The notes: generated by a model from the sequence alone, not told the origin. Numbered from the stretch's first letter, positions 9,045-17,675 are shown. The stretch: DNA of 64,000 nucleotides from Sulfuricurvum sp. (GCA_030694265.1 JAUXYP010000008.1:62001-126000); one strand, 5' to 3'. A program made the numbers and translations.

Positions 9045-10120
9045 TAGTCTTCTATTTTATGAGGAAGTTTACCCGGCATTGCTTCCTTGGTAGAGAGCAT
9101 ATTCTCGATTTGGAGCTTTACCTTGTCATAACGAAACTGTTCTTTGAATCCCTGGATTCTGCCGCCCGCTGCATTGGGGTGTCCGCCACCGCCTACCCAT
9201 TCGCCGGACATCATGGCAACATCCACACGATTATGACCGCGAAGACTCATCGTACCGCGGGTTCCGACATCTAAAAAGAAATCAAACTCACCATAGGTGG
9301 TCAAAAATCCGTTGCCGATGATAGAGGTGTTGCCCAAGCCATAGCTCAAATAGCCGCGCCACCCTTTGTAATAAATGGTCATAGTAGAGCGTTTAGTTCC
9401 TAGCAGTCCGACAATATGCTTGGTTGAAAGATTGTCCAGAGTATTGTCCACACCGTCTTTGAAAAAATCTTTTTTCATTTTATGCAGCGTTTCGTCCAAT
9501 GCGATGTTGGCGTTAGGCTCAAAGCGCATAAGTGCCGCTTGCTCCAGCATCGCGAGTTTATAAGCACGATCTTCGGATGCAAACATAACCCGATTAATCT
9601 CTTTGGCATCGCTGATCAAACGCATGCATACTTTGCCGTATTCAAAATCTTCTACTTCATCTTGGTGCCACAAATCGACGGCATTGACCACTTTGACAAA
9701 GGCTTCGAGCCATCCGCCACTTTGCAGTCCGTAATGCTCTTGGGCATACTCATAAACGATTTTAGTAGCACAACGCTCGGTATCCAGAAAATACCATGGA
9801 TATTGCGCCGCAGTGTCTTTTCCGCTTCCGTGGTGATCGAGCAAATTGATAGTGATTTTCCAGCCCGTGTCATTAAGACGGTTGATTTCATTGTTCAGCC
9901 ATTTGGCCTCTTCGGGATAAAGATTGAGATCGGTGATTAATATAGTGGCTTCTTGCTTCTCTTTTTTGAGGAGTTCCACAATCTCTGTAAGTCGCTCCAT
10001 CACTTCTGCACCGTAGTTGGCGTTATAACTGATCATTGTATGAGAGGTTTGTGCCATAACGAGCTGACAGCTGTAGCCGTCGAGATCGATGTGCGAAAGG
10101 TGGTAAATGGTTTTGTTCAT
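9044..10120 (-). CDS. DHH-family phosphoesterase
   Basis: A 358-residue protein with an N-terminal DHH domain (SHIDLDGYSCQL; NLLDHHGSGKD at about residue 115) and a C-terminal DHHA1-type GGGHPNAAGGRI motif near residue 310. These residues bind two Mn ions in phosphoesterases such as NrnA/NrnB oligoribonucleases and cyclic dinucleotide hydrolases. In Campylobacterota such proteins are commonly described as oligoribonuclease-like; the actual substrate (nanoRNA, pAp, or c-di-AMP product) is not decided by sequence. It is adjacent to flhA upstream (seven-base gap) and to the ABC-F gene downstream, which is positional association only. Confidence 0.87.
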   Translation of the reverse strand: MNKTIYHLSHIDLDGYSCQLVMAQTSHTMISYNANYGAEVMERLTEIVELLKKEKQEATILITDLNLYPEEAKWLNNEINRLNDTGWKITINLLDHHGSGKDTAAQYPWYFLDTERCATKIVYEYAQEHYGLQSGGWLEAFVKVVNAVDLWHQDEVEDFEYGKVCMRLISDAKEINRVMFASEDRAYKLAMLEQAALMRFEPNANIALDETLHKMKKDFFKDGVDNTLDNLSTKHIVGLLGTKRSTMTIYYKGWRGYLSYGLGNTSIIGNGFLTTYGEFDFFLDVGTRGTMSLRGHNRVDVAMMSGEWVGGGGHPNAAGGRIQGFKEQFRYDKVKLQIENMLSTKEAMPGKLPHKIED

Positions 10121-10127
10121 GAATATC

Positions 10128-12320
10128 CTATTTATCTAATGTAATGGAGCCTAGTACTTCAAACTTGGCACTGGAGTCGATTTCGGCGTGAGAGAGGGTG
10201 ATGATTTCAAGATTGAAACGTTCATATATCTCTGCCAGCGGTCGGCGTAGTTTTGGATCAACGATAATGACGATGGGTGAGACCCCTTTTTGTAGTAGTT
10301 CACTTGCTTTTTGACTGGTCGCTTGTATGAGAGCGTTGATCTCTCCGACATTGAGCATGAGTTGTTTAATACCGTCGTGTTCTTGGGACTTTTCCAGCAA
10401 TCGCTGTTCGCTCATAGCGTCAAATGTCAGGAGCTTAATCACTCCGTCTGCCCCCGTATAGGCTTGGGTGATAATACGCGAAAGTTTTGCCCTGACGTGT
10501 TCCGTGATAACATCCACACTTTTGGTATATTCGGCTACGTCGGCGATGGTTTCGAGAATGGTGATCATGTCTTTAAGAGGGACACGCTCGTGTAAAAGCG
10601 CTTTGAAGACGCGTTGGATCAAGCCGATGTTGGCTACTTTGAGTAAGTCGTCAATAACGACCGGATAATCATTTTTGATTTTATCAATGAGTATTTGCGT
10701 CTCTTGACGGGTTAGTAACTCTTCTGCGTATTTCTTGATCAACTCACTCATGTGGGTTGAAATTACGGTTGCAGGGTCAACAACGGTGTAACCATTGATG
10801 ATTGCATCCTCTTTTTGCTCAGGAGCAATCCAAAAGGCGTCGAGTCCAAATGCCGGTTCTTTCGTCGGTTCTCCACCTTCGATCTCTCCGATAGCCATTC
10901 CGCTGTCCATCGCAAGATAACGGTCCGGCTGGATGATGCCATCACCGATGGAAACCCCTTTGAGCAAAATCGAGTATTGGTTTGGTTTGAGATGCAGATT
11001 GTCACGGATACGCACTTGCGGCATTAAAAAGCCAAAATCGGATGCAATCTTACGGCGCATTGAGCGAATACGCTCCAATAAATCGCCCCCTTGTGTTCCA
11101 TCCGCAAGACGTATTAACTGATACCCAAGAGTGAGTTCCAGCATTTCGATTTTGAGAATGTCTTCCAGTGCCGCTTCTTCTTCTTTGGCAATCTCTTCGT
11201 TGGATCGTTTGCGTGTAGTAGAGGAAGTGGAAGTCCCAGCAGTACTGTCATCACTTGAAGCATCAGCCGTGCCTGATGTGCCGATTGAGGGAGATTTTGT
11301 AAGAACAAAATCCCCTTTTTCAAATTTATAGAGAGCGTACCCAAGCCCTAGAAAAACCAAACCGACAAAGCCCATGGAGATGGTTGGAAGTCCGGGAACA
11401 GCGGCAAACATCAGCATTATCACACCGACGATAATCATGACTTTGGCATTACCCATAAGTTGATTGATACTTCCCTCGGCAAAACTGCCTTCATCATTGG
11501 AAGCACGGGTGATCATAATACCGGTTGCCGTGGAGATAATTAACGCAGGAATTTGGGAAACAAGACCATCTCCGATCGTGAGAATGGTATAGGTTTGTGC
11601 GCTGGCAGAAACATCAAGATCAAACTGAAAAATACCGATGAGAAAACCGCCGATAATGTTGATCGTGGTGATGATAATCCCCGCGATAGCATCCCCTTTG
11701 ATAAACTTGCCCGACCCGTCCATGGCCCCGTAGAAATTGGCATCTTGCAAAATTTCGGCACGTCGGCGTTTGGCCTCAGCTTCTTCAATGAGTCCACTGT
11801 TGAGATCGGCGTCAATGGCCATTTGTTTACCAGGCATTGCATCGAGTGTGAAGCGCGCTGCGACTTCAGCAACGCGGTTCGAACCCTTGGTGATAACCAT
11901 AAAGTTGATCAAAACGATGATACTGAAAATAATCACCCCGATGACGTAGTTCCCGCCGATAACGAAATTTCCAAAACTTGTGACGATATCACTGACGGCT
12001 TCAGGCCCTTCATGACCATGACTGAGAATCATCCTCGTCGTAGCAATATTTAGGGAGAGACGAAAGAGGGTGATGATCAGTAAAAGAGTCGGAAAGGTTG
12101 TCAAATCCGTAGGACGTGGTATGTAAAGTGAGATAAGCAAAATGAGAACCGAAATCGCGATAACAACTGCGAGGAGCAAATCAAGCATTCCGCTGGGCAA
12201 GGGGACGATAATGATCGCCAAAATAGCCATAACAAAAACGACCATACTAAGGTCACGGGATGCAAATATCGCCGAAAGGATGGTGCTGGCGTTAACGACT
12301 CTTTTTTTTGCTTTTGCCAA
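10128..12320 (-). CDS. flhA: Flagellar biosynthesis export-gate protein FlhA
   Basis: The 730-residue protein has eight N-terminal membrane segments and, between them, the FHIPEP-family core with LLLIITLFRLSLNIATTRMIL and the AARFTLDAMPGKQMAIDADLNSG cytosolic loop, the hallmark of FlhA/SctV. The C-terminal half is the soluble nonameric ring domain that docks chaperone-substrate complexes. It is a core part of the flagellar type III export gate in the inner membrane. A serine/threonine-rich linker sits at about residues 345-375. It follows an Rrf2 regulator by three bases and precedes the DHH gene. The order flhA-Rrf2-rpsO is also known from Campylobacter. Confidence 0.97.
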   Translation of the reverse strand: MAKAKKRVVNASTILSAIFASRDLSMVVFVMAILAIIIVPLPSGMLDLLLAVVIAISVLILLISLYIPRPTDLTTFPTLLLIITLFRLSLNIATTRMILSHGHEGPEAVSDIVTSFGNFVIGGNYVIGVIIFSIIVLINFMVITKGSNRVAEVAARFTLDAMPGKQMAIDADLNSGLIEEAEAKRRRAEILQDANFYGAMDGSGKFIKGDAIAGIIITTINIIGGFLIGIFQFDLDVSASAQTYTILTIGDGLVSQIPALIISTATGIMITRASNDEGSFAEGSINQLMGNAKVMIIVGVIMLMFAAVPGLPTISMGFVGLVFLGLGYALYKFEKGDFVLTKSPSIGTSGTADASSDDSTAGTSTSSTTRKRSNEEIAKEEEAALEDILKIEMLELTLGYQLIRLADGTQGGDLLERIRSMRRKIASDFGFLMPQVRIRDNLHLKPNQYSILLKGVSIGDGIIQPDRYLAMDSGMAIGEIEGGEPTKEPAFGLDAFWIAPEQKEDAIINGYTVVDPATVISTHMSELIKKYAEELLTRQETQILIDKIKNDYPVVIDDLLKVANIGLIQRVFKALLHERVPLKDMITILETIADVAEYTKSVDVITEHVRAKLSRIITQAYTGADGVIKLLTFDAMSEQRLLEKSQEHDGIKQLMLNVGEINALIQATSQKASELLQKGVSPIVIIVDPKLRRPLAEIYERFNLEIITLSHAEIDSSAKFEVLGSITLDK

Positions 12321-12323
12321 GCG

Positions 12324-12728
12324 TTACTCTTCTAAAATGGCTTCAAGGGTAAGGATACTTAAAAAAGCATCTACTTTTCCCTGCAATCGGTTTAAAAAAG
12401 GCCATAATCCACATGTGCTTGCCTGATCGGAAGGGCAGCTATCCTTGGATGGAGCGCAGTTAAACACTGCCGGCATTTTTCCCTCAGCAGCTTCCATCAC
12501 ATCCAGCATGGTGATTTCACTGGTTTTACGGGCCAGCTCAAATCCGCCGTTAACCCCTTTGAAAGATTTCAAAATTCCTTTTCGAGCCAAGGACTGGAGA
12601 ATTTTTGCCAAAAAACTCTTCGAGATATCGAGTTCACGTGAGAGGGTGTCAGCATCGAGCGGTTTTTGCGCTTTAGCTAAAGCGATCAGTGACAATAGAG
12701 CATATTCGCTGGCTTTTGTCATCAACAT
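12324..12728 (-). CDS. Rrf2-family transcriptional regulator with Fe-S-type cysteines
   Basis: A 134-residue winged-helix protein. The N terminus (MTKASEYALLSLIALAKA, then LSRELDISKSFLAKILQSLARKGIL) is a typical Rrf2 helix-turn-helix. Three cysteines at about residues 92-107 (FNCAPSKDSC...STCGLW) match the [2Fe-2S] or [4Fe-4S] binding loop of IscR/NsrR/RsrR-type proteins, so it probably senses iron-sulfur status, nitric oxide or redox state. Its targets are not visible. It has its own -10 box at 12762-12767 and lies directly upstream of flhA with three bases between, so flhA may be transcribed from the same promoter. Confidence 0.92.
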   Translation of the reverse strand: MLMTKASEYALLSLIALAKAQKPLDADTLSRELDISKSFLAKILQSLARKGILKSFKGVNGGFELARKTSEITMLDVMEAAEGKMPAVFNCAPSKDSCPSDQASTCGLWPFLNRLQGKVDAFLSILTLEAILEE

Positions 12729-12761
12729 CGCTTGACCCCTTGTGTTTATTTTATGAAGGCT

Positions 12762-12767
12762 ATTATA
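12762..12767 (-). promoter_or_regulatory. Predicted -10 box for the Rrf2-flhA unit
   Basis: Read on the minus strand this is TATAAT preceded by TTTTTTGC, 33 bases before the Rrf2 start codon. The T-run plus TATAAT arrangement matches Campylobacterota sigma-70 promoters, which often lack a clear -35 box. It mirrors the rpsO promoter 60 bases away. Confidence 0.6.
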
Positions 12768-12827
12768 GCAAAAAACTATTAGAGGTTACTTCGTGAGGTT
12801 TTTATAGCTAATTGAGAGTTTTTTGGC

Positions 12828-12833
12828 TATAAT
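12828..12833 (+). promoter_or_regulatory. Predicted -10 box for rpsO
   Basis: TATAAT preceded by TTTTTTGGC, about 60 bases before the rpsO start, leaving a leader of roughly 55 bases. The leader ends in a strong AGGAGG site at 12883-12888. The leader of rpsO is autoregulated in E. coli; no equivalent pseudoknot was demonstrated here. Confidence 0.6.
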
Positions 12834-12893
12834 TCCGACCTGCTTTGAGAAAATTATTTTTCAAGTAAATTAACTACCCATCAGGAGGCTATT

Positions 12894-13169
12894 ATGGCTT
12901 TAGATACGGCTAAAAAAATGGAAATTATCAAAGAATTTCAACGAACAGAGGGTGATACCGGTTCAAGTGAAGTTCAAATCGCATTGCTTTCAAAGCGTAT
13001 TGGTGATCTTACAGAGCACCTTAAAATCTTCAAAAAAGATCACTCTTCACGTTTAGGTCTTTTGAAATTGGTTGGTCAACGTCGTCGTTTGATGCGTTAT
13101 TTGAAGCGTACAAATCGTGCAAGCTACAACAAGTTAATTGCTGAGCTAAACATTCGCGACAATATCTAA
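12894..13169 (+). CDS. rpsO: 30S ribosomal protein S15
   Basis: The 91-residue sequence is a full-length S15, with the conserved [15 protein letters not shown] segment and the [19 protein letters not shown] rRNA-binding region near residues 49-67. S15 binds the central domain of 16S rRNA early in 30S assembly. A strong AGGAGG site six bases upstream of the ATG, a good promoter and a hairpin terminator immediately downstream indicate a single-gene transcript with high expression. The protein length (91 including Met) is as expected and nothing is unusual. Confidence 0.99.
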   Translation: MALDTAKKMEIIKEFQRTEGDTGSSEVQIALLSKRIGDLTEHLKIFKKDHSSRLGLLKLVGQRRRLMRYLKRTNRASYNKLIAELNIRDNI

Positions 13170-13186
13170 ACCCCTCTGATAAAGAA

Positions 13187-13208
13187 CTGCCTCTATTGAG
13201 GCGGTTTT
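13187..13208 (+). terminator. Rho-independent terminator of rpsO
   Basis: Seven-base stem CTGCCTC / GAGGCGG (one G-U pair) with a TATT loop, followed by TTTT. It lies 18 bases after the rpsO stop and just before the convergent HDOD gene, for which it may also act. Confidence 0.8.
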
Positions 13209-13215
13209 CCTTCCC

Positions 13216-14442
13216 TTATTTATTTTCACCTATCTTATTCTTATCAATCGCTATTCCGCCGCATTCAAGAGTATTAACCAGATCAGTCGTGTAAAGTTTG
13301 TCGAAATTGGCGATCATGATTTTTCTAAGGTACTCTTTTTCCGCCTGCTCCGCCCGCATTAAGCTTCCTGCAAAAATCCCTTTTTTATCTATGACCAAAG
13401 AGGTGATGTCACTGTCCATACTGATGTGGTTCATCAGTTCTCTAATATTGGTTTCAAAAATGGAACTTAGTAGTGAAAACATGCCCGCTAAATAGGCTTT
13501 ATCTTTATTTTGCAGTGATGCTTCGGCTTCCATGCTTTCGGCTCTTTTGATGGCAAGATCAAGGAGTGTTTTAGATGCAGGATTTCTTGAAAGTTCCGAA
13601 TAGAGGTAGAGCATAAGCCATCGGAGAAGTTTCTGTCTCCCCATCAGGTTAATCACTTGTGTCAAAGATTCAACTTTGACGTTGAGTTTTTCTGAGTTAT
13701 TAAAAAATTGGATCAGTTTATACGATAAATCGGCCTGTTTTTTCAAAAAATGTTCAAGTTTTTCGTTGGCGGTATTATCCTCTTTGATAATTTTTATGAG
13801 TTGAAGAATGACAAATTGGGCAGCTTCTTTTGGTCCGACTATTTCGATCACTTCGGGCCGGTCAAGATAGTATCCTTGAAAGAAGTCAAACCCTAGTTCT
13901 TGGCATTTTTTATAATCTTCTTTTGTCTCAATATTTTGAGCCAACAGTTGAATCCGTGTGTCTGCAAATTTTTTCATCACTTTTTCAAGATTTTCAGGTT
14001 GAGAGAGGACAACGTCCATTTTGATAATATCTATAAAATTGAACAGTTTTTTAAACTTATTAATCATCTCAGCACTGGAGTCAAAACGTTCTAATGAGAG
14101 CATGAATCCTCTTTTTTTATACTGGATAATCTTATTGATTATAGTGTCATCGAGTTTGATATTTTCGTGAATATTGAGGACAAATCTATCTTTGTCAAGA
14201 ACATCCAAAATTCCTTTGGTAAGGCTGAGTTCATCAATATCTATAAATCCTAGACTACGTTTTCCAAGTAATTTGTCGAGCTCGGGACTGGTTATGGAAC
14301 TCATGACAAGCTGCGATGTACCTTTGACACTGTCCGATAGACCGGTGTCTCTGTCTGAGCTGTCTTTAAAAAGGAGTTCATAGGCAAAAACTTGGTGTTT
14401 CCTATTGAAAATTTTTTGTATTGAGAGCCGTACAATATTCAT
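13216..14442 (-). CDS. HDOD-domain protein with degenerate EAL domain (YuxH-like)
   Basis: A 408-residue protein of the two-domain EAL-HDOD type. The N-terminal 200 residues resemble an EAL fold (VFAYELLFKD; FIDIIKMDVVL; LLAQNIETKEDYKKCQELGFDFFQGYYLDRP) and the rest is an HDOD domain. The usual catalytic signature is eroded: E(A/S)L is replaced by ELL, although QGYY and the Glu of NIETKEDY remain, so c-di-GMP hydrolysis is doubtful. Such proteins are thought to be signalling scaffolds; in Campylobacter a related protein (CdgA/Cj0248 group) influences motility. Target unknown. Standalone gene converging on rpsO. Confidence 0.85.
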   Translation of the reverse strand: MNIVRLSIQKIFNRKHQVFAYELLFKDSSDRDTGLSDSVKGTSQLVMSSITSPELDKLLGKRSLGFIDIDELSLTKGILDVLDKDRFVLNIHENIKLDDTIINKIIQYKKRGFMLSLERFDSSAEMINKFKKLFNFIDIIKMDVVLSQPENLEKVMKKFADTRIQLLAQNIETKEDYKKCQELGFDFFQGYYLDRPEVIEIVGPKEAAQFVILQLIKIIKEDNTANEKLEHFLKKQADLSYKLIQFFNNSEKLNVKVESLTQVINLMGRQKLLRWLMLYLYSELSRNPASKTLLDLAIKRAESMEAEASLQNKDKAYLAGMFSLLSSIFETNIRELMNHISMDSDITSLVIDKKGIFAGSLMRAEQAEKEYLRKIMIANFDKLYTTDLVNTLECGGIAIDKNKIGENK

Positions 14443-14485
14443 TTTGATCCTTTGAGAGCTTCGGTTATTCTAAAAACTTTTTTAA

Positions 14486-14827
14486 TTACACATTATGATG
14501 ATAGTGTTCTAATACCCGTGTGTATTCTTCATAGATATTTCGCGGGGTAAGTGATCCCGCATACATTTTGAGGATTTGGTGAATAAATTGGAGAGGATAT
14601 TCGATAGTCAATCCGGAATTGTGTGCATAGATGGCATTCAATGTTGTGTACATCGCTTCGTAAATTTCCGGTTCTTCCATTTTTAGACGGTCCAAATTCT
14701 CTTGGGCTTGGATTAATTTAGCATCGTTAAATTCTCCGCGCTCATTCGTTGTTTTACGGTATTGCACATAATCTTTGAGACTTTTACGGTTTAGGACATA
14801 GTCAGTAAATGTTTCGATGAGTGTCAT
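14486..14827 (-). CDS. Hypothetical protein (113 residues), likely clade-restricted
   Basis: Not recognised. The product is a 113-residue, mostly helical, charged soluble protein without signal peptide or cysteines, ending in HYHHNV. ATG 14827 was chosen since AAGGAG lies just before it (14833-14838); an upstream in-frame TTG at 14842 would overlap this site. The gene stands between the HDOD gene and kdsB with its own spacing of about 70 bases on each side. It has clear coding character (good codon use, strong ribosome site), so it is probably real, but no function can be offered. Confidence 0.75.
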   Translation of the reverse strand: MTLIETFTDYVLNRKSLKDYVQYRKTTNERGEFNDAKLIQAQENLDRLKMEEPEIYEAMYTTLNAIYAHNSGLTIEYPLQFIHQILKMYAGSLTPRNIYEEYTRVLEHYHHNV

Positions 14828-14899
14828 GATTGCTCCTTGCAAAATGATTGTTATGCAATGATTGTACGCTCTAAGTGTAGCATGAATGTAGCAAAATAT

Positions 14900-15619
14900 T
14901 TAAATGCCAAAGATCTTTTTTGCCCGTTCCAAATCTTCAACGGTGTCAATCCCGAATCCGCTGCTGGCCACTTTGACCATTGATATTTTTTTGCCGTGAT
15001 AGAGAGCACGTAGCTGTTCGAGTTTTTCGATGTCCTCTAACGGTGCTTCACCAAGGGCACAGAAATCGTGGAGAGATTTTTTTGTAAATCCGTAAATCCC
15101 GATGTGCCCAAAATAGGAGGCTTCCCCGCTTCGGTTGAACGGGATAGGAGAGCGAGAGAAATAGATGGCATTGTGCACATCATCGGTGATGACTTTGACC
15201 ATATTGGGATCATTGGCGGATTCGGTGTTGATGGCATTGTAACAGCTCGCCATGATAAAAGGTGCGTTTTGTGTTTTGAGTGCATTGAGACGTTCGATCA
15301 ACAGCCCCAATACTTCTGTCTCGATAAACGGCTCATCAGCTTGGACATTGATGATCAATTCATCATCAGCAATATCGAGGAGTTGAGCGCATTCGTTTAT
15401 ACGGTCGGTTCCGCTTTTATGAGTTGTGGAAGTCAGGCGTGCCTCCACACCGTATTGGGCACAAATTTGAAGTATGGATTCATCATCACACGCAACAACA
15501 ACACGGTCGATGGACTCGACTCTCTTGGCGGTACGGATAACCATCGGCAAACCACCGATATCCGCGAGGACTTTTTGAGGAAAACGGGTAGAAGCAAGAC
15601 GGGCAGGGATGATAATCAT
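14900..15619 (-). CDS. kdsB: 3-deoxy-manno-octulosonate cytidylyltransferase
   Basis: The 239-residue enzyme couples CTP to Kdo, giving CMP-Kdo for lipopolysaccharide inner-core synthesis. The nucleotidyltransferase start IIIPARLASTRFPQKVLADIGG, the NVQADEPFI motif near residue 96 and the FSRSPIPFNR segment are diagnostic. ATG 15619 was chosen because it gives the family's N terminus exactly; an in-frame extension to 15652 would add eleven unconserved residues. A promoter with a minus-strand TATAAT lies at 15652-15657. It has no obvious operon partner here. Confidence 0.96.
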   Translation of the reverse strand: MIIIPARLASTRFPQKVLADIGGLPMVIRTAKRVESIDRVVVACDDESILQICAQYGVEARLTSTTHKSGTDRINECAQLLDIADDELIINVQADEPFIETEVLGLLIERLNALKTQNAPFIMASCYNAINTESANDPNMVKVITDDVHNAIYFSRSPIPFNRSGEASYFGHIGIYGFTKKSLHDFCALGEAPLEDIEKLEQLRALYHGKKISMVKVASSGFGIDTVEDLERAKKIFGI

Positions 15620-15637
15620 AGTAAAACCTAATATAGT

Positions 15638-15659
15638 GATATAATTAAACAATTATATC
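15638..15659. promoter_or_regulatory. Perfect palindrome carrying divergent -10 boxes (kdsB / fic)
   Basis: GATATAATT-AAAC-AATTATATC: nine-base perfect arms. TATAAT occurs on the plus strand at 15640-15645 and, as ATTATA, on the minus strand at 15652-15657. The minus box is well placed for kdsB (about 35 bases). On the plus strand it would give a leader of roughly 130 bases before fic. It may also be an operator. Confidence 0.45.
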
Positions 15660-15785
15660 CCAAAGCCTGAGAGATTGGGTGTCTTTTAGAGGTTGTTAGT
15701 TCGGTGATTATTTCGAAGAAAAGTTCGAAAAACGTCGATAAAGCAATCATTAAATGCAAAATAGAGATGAAGGGTGGAACGAGAA

Positions 15786-16853
15786 ATGAAAGAATTTATC
15801 CCACAAATCCTACCCTTTCAAAAAGAGATAGAAACCACTAAAATCCTCAAAAAAACGATCAGTGCCAACCGTGCTTTGGCTCGTCTAAATGGTGTGGCAA
15901 AGATTATTCCCAACAGTGCGATTCTCATCAATTCTTTGGTGCTGCAAGAGGCAAAAGACAGTTCAGAGATAGAAAATATCATCACTACGCATGATGAATT
16001 GTACCGCGCAGGTTTGGATATTTCCAGTGTCACTAATGAAGCCAAAGAGGTGCAAAACTACCGAGAAGCACTGTTAAATGGTTTTTCGCTTGTACAAGAT
16101 AATAATTTGCTACTCAAAAAGTACATCATAGAGATTCAACAGGTCTTAGAGCAAAACAATGCGGGTGTGCGACGTCAAAGCGGTACGATTTTGAAAAATG
16201 TGCAAACAGGAGAGGTTGTCTTTACTCCACCTCAAGAGTATGAAGTCATACAGGCACTTTTGGATAATCTCGAAACGTATATCAATGAACCCAACGAGAT
16301 AGACGATCTCATCAATATGGCGATTATCCATTATCAGTTTGAGTCTATTCATCCGTTTTATGACGGAAATGGGCGAACGGGACGGATTATAAATATCTTG
16401 TATTTGATTTTAAAAGATTTGCTCGATATTCCTATCCTCTATCTGAGCCGTTATATCATCACTCATAAGGCGGATTATTATAGACTTCTCCAAGAGGTTC
16501 GAACCAAAGATAATTGGGAAGAGTGGATTTTGTATATGCTCGATGGTGTTGAGCAAACATCACTCGAAACGGTTGAACTGATAGAGAGCATTAACGATTT
16601 AATGATCGCTACCCAAGATAAAATATCGACTGAACTGCCGAAAATTTACAGCAAAGATTTGGTTGAGGTGCTTTTTATGCATCCGTATACGAAGATAGAG
16701 TTTTTGGTGGATAGGCTACATATCACGAGGAAAACGGCTTCAAAATACCTCAATGAGCTAGAAGTGTTAGGTGTATTAAAAACGGTACAAATCAAAAACA
16801 GTAAATTTTTTATCAACGTTGATTTATTTGAGATATTACGCAAAGGGATATAG
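15786..16853 (+). CDS. Fic-family protein (predicted class II, N-terminal inhibitory helix)
   Basis: The 355-residue protein carries the Fic active-site loop HPFYDGNGRTGR (catalytic His189), which transfers AMP or another nucleotide-linked group to protein hydroxyls. An inhibitory motif (S/T)xxxE(G/N) is present as S59-SEI-E63-N64, upstream of the Fic core, which defines class II self-inhibited Fic proteins. The C-terminal 80 residues resemble a winged helix (FLVDRLHITRKTASKYLNELEVLGVL), so it may bind DNA and regulate itself. ATG 15786 is preferred (AGGGTGG site eight bases before); GTG 15774 is possible. Its 3' side carries 41-bp tandem repeats. The target is unknown. Confidence 0.92.
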   Translation: MKEFIPQILPFQKEIETTKILKKTISANRALARLNGVAKIIPNSAILINSLVLQEAKDSSEIENIITTHDELYRAGLDISSVTNEAKEVQNYREALLNGFSLVQDNNLLLKKYIIEIQQVLEQNNAGVRRQSGTILKNVQTGEVVFTPPQEYEVIQALLDNLETYINEPNEIDDLINMAIIHYQFESIHPFYDGNGRTGRIINILYLILKDLLDIPILYLSRYIITHKADYYRLLQEVRTKDNWEEWILYMLDGVEQTSLETVELIESINDLMIATQDKISTELPKIYSKDLVEVLFMHPYTKIEFLVDRLHITRKTASKYLNELEVLGVLKTVQIKNSKFFINVDLFEILRKGI

Positions 16854-16963
16854 GTAAAAAATAGCAAAATTTACGCATAGCATATAAGCTATGGGTAAAA
16901 AGTTTGTAAATTTACCCATAGGTCTAAGCCTATGGTAAAAAAATAGCAAAATTTACACATGAC
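16853..16963. repeat. 41-bp tandem repeat, about 2.7 copies, each unit doubly palindromic
   Basis: Units 16853-16893 and 16894-16934 (41 bases each) and a partial third from 16935 to about 16963. Each starts GGTAAAAA (the third GTAAAAAA), contains AATTTAC, and the full units end in CATAG(N6)CTATG or CATAGG(N6)CCTATG. GTAAA...TTTAC forms a second inverted repeat. The array starts at the last base of the fic stop codon and ends 17 bases before the methyltransferase gene. No coding sequence. Confidence 0.8.
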
Positions 16964-16979
16964 TAAAAAAGGTATCTAA

Positions 16980-17675
16980 ATGCTCCTTTATCAGCCCGAC
17001 GGCGGCTACTGCTATAACAGCGATTCGATACTGTTGTATGGCTTTATCACACACTTTAATCCCAAAGGGCGCATGCTCGATGTGGGTGCCGGATGCGGTA
17101 TTGTCGGATTGCTTGTTGGTCGGGATTGTGATGTCCAGCTAGAAGCGGTTGAAAAACAGAGTGTTTATGCTGAATTTTCGAGACGTAATGCGGAGATCAA
17201 TAACATTGGCTACTTATTACATGAGTGCGATTTTTTGGAATATACTGATACGTTGGGATATGACTGGATTGTCTCAAATCCCCCTTTTTATCATGAAGGC
17301 TCTGCACGCTCAGAAAATGCGATGATCCATCAAGCCCGTTACAATGTCCATATGCCCATTGATCTTTATGCACAAAAAATAGCGAAGCTTTTAAGACCTC
17401 AAGGTTCTGCTGTCATCTGTTATGATGCACGACAATTTGCGCAACTGTGCAGTGCATTTGAAGCTGTCAAATTAAGAGTCGTTGATGTACAATTCGTCCA
17501 TTCTAAAAGTGACCGTCCCAGCACGCTGGTGATGTTTCGGGTAAAGAAAAACAGCAAGTCGGCGATGAACGTATGGGCACCGCTGATTACGTTTGAAAAC
17601 GATTCCTATACTCCCGCTGTACAGGCGGTTTATGACAAAGCAAAGGCGCACAGTATCAAATGTCCGATTATATGA
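16980..17675 (+). CDS. TrmN6-like tRNA adenine-N6 methyltransferase
   Basis: The 231-residue protein has a class I methyltransferase fold with MLDVGAGCGIVGLLVG (motif I, about residue 33) and the IVSNPPFY motif (NPPF, about residue 100) typical of enzymes methylating exocyclic amines. The N terminus (LYQPDGGYCYNSDSILLYGF) matches the YfiC/TrmN6 family, which modifies A37 of tRNA-Val. Relatives also include N5-glutamine methyltransferases, so substrate is inferred. The gene overlaps the following cysteine-cluster gene by 16 bases. ATG 16980 follows AAAAAGGTATCTAA. Confidence 0.85.
   Translation: MLLYQPDGGYCYNSDSILLYGFITHFNPKGRMLDVGAGCGIVGLLVGRDCDVQLEAVEKQSVYAEFSRRNAEINNIGYLLHECDFLEYTDTLGYDWIVSNPPFYHEGSARSENAMIHQARYNVHMPIDLYAQKIAKLLRPQGSAVICYDARQFAQLCSAFEAVKLRVVDVQFVHSKSDRPSTLVMFRVKKNSKSAMNVWAPLITFENDSYTPAVQAVYDKAKAHSIKCPII

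Noticed and set aside
13216-14442. Active c-di-GMP phosphodiesterase
   Set aside because: The EAL signature is replaced by ELL and other catalytic positions look incomplete, so only a degenerate EAL domain is claimed.
16853-16963. CRISPR array
   Set aside because: Units are contiguous without unique spacers and there is no cas gene nearby, so they are tandem repeats.
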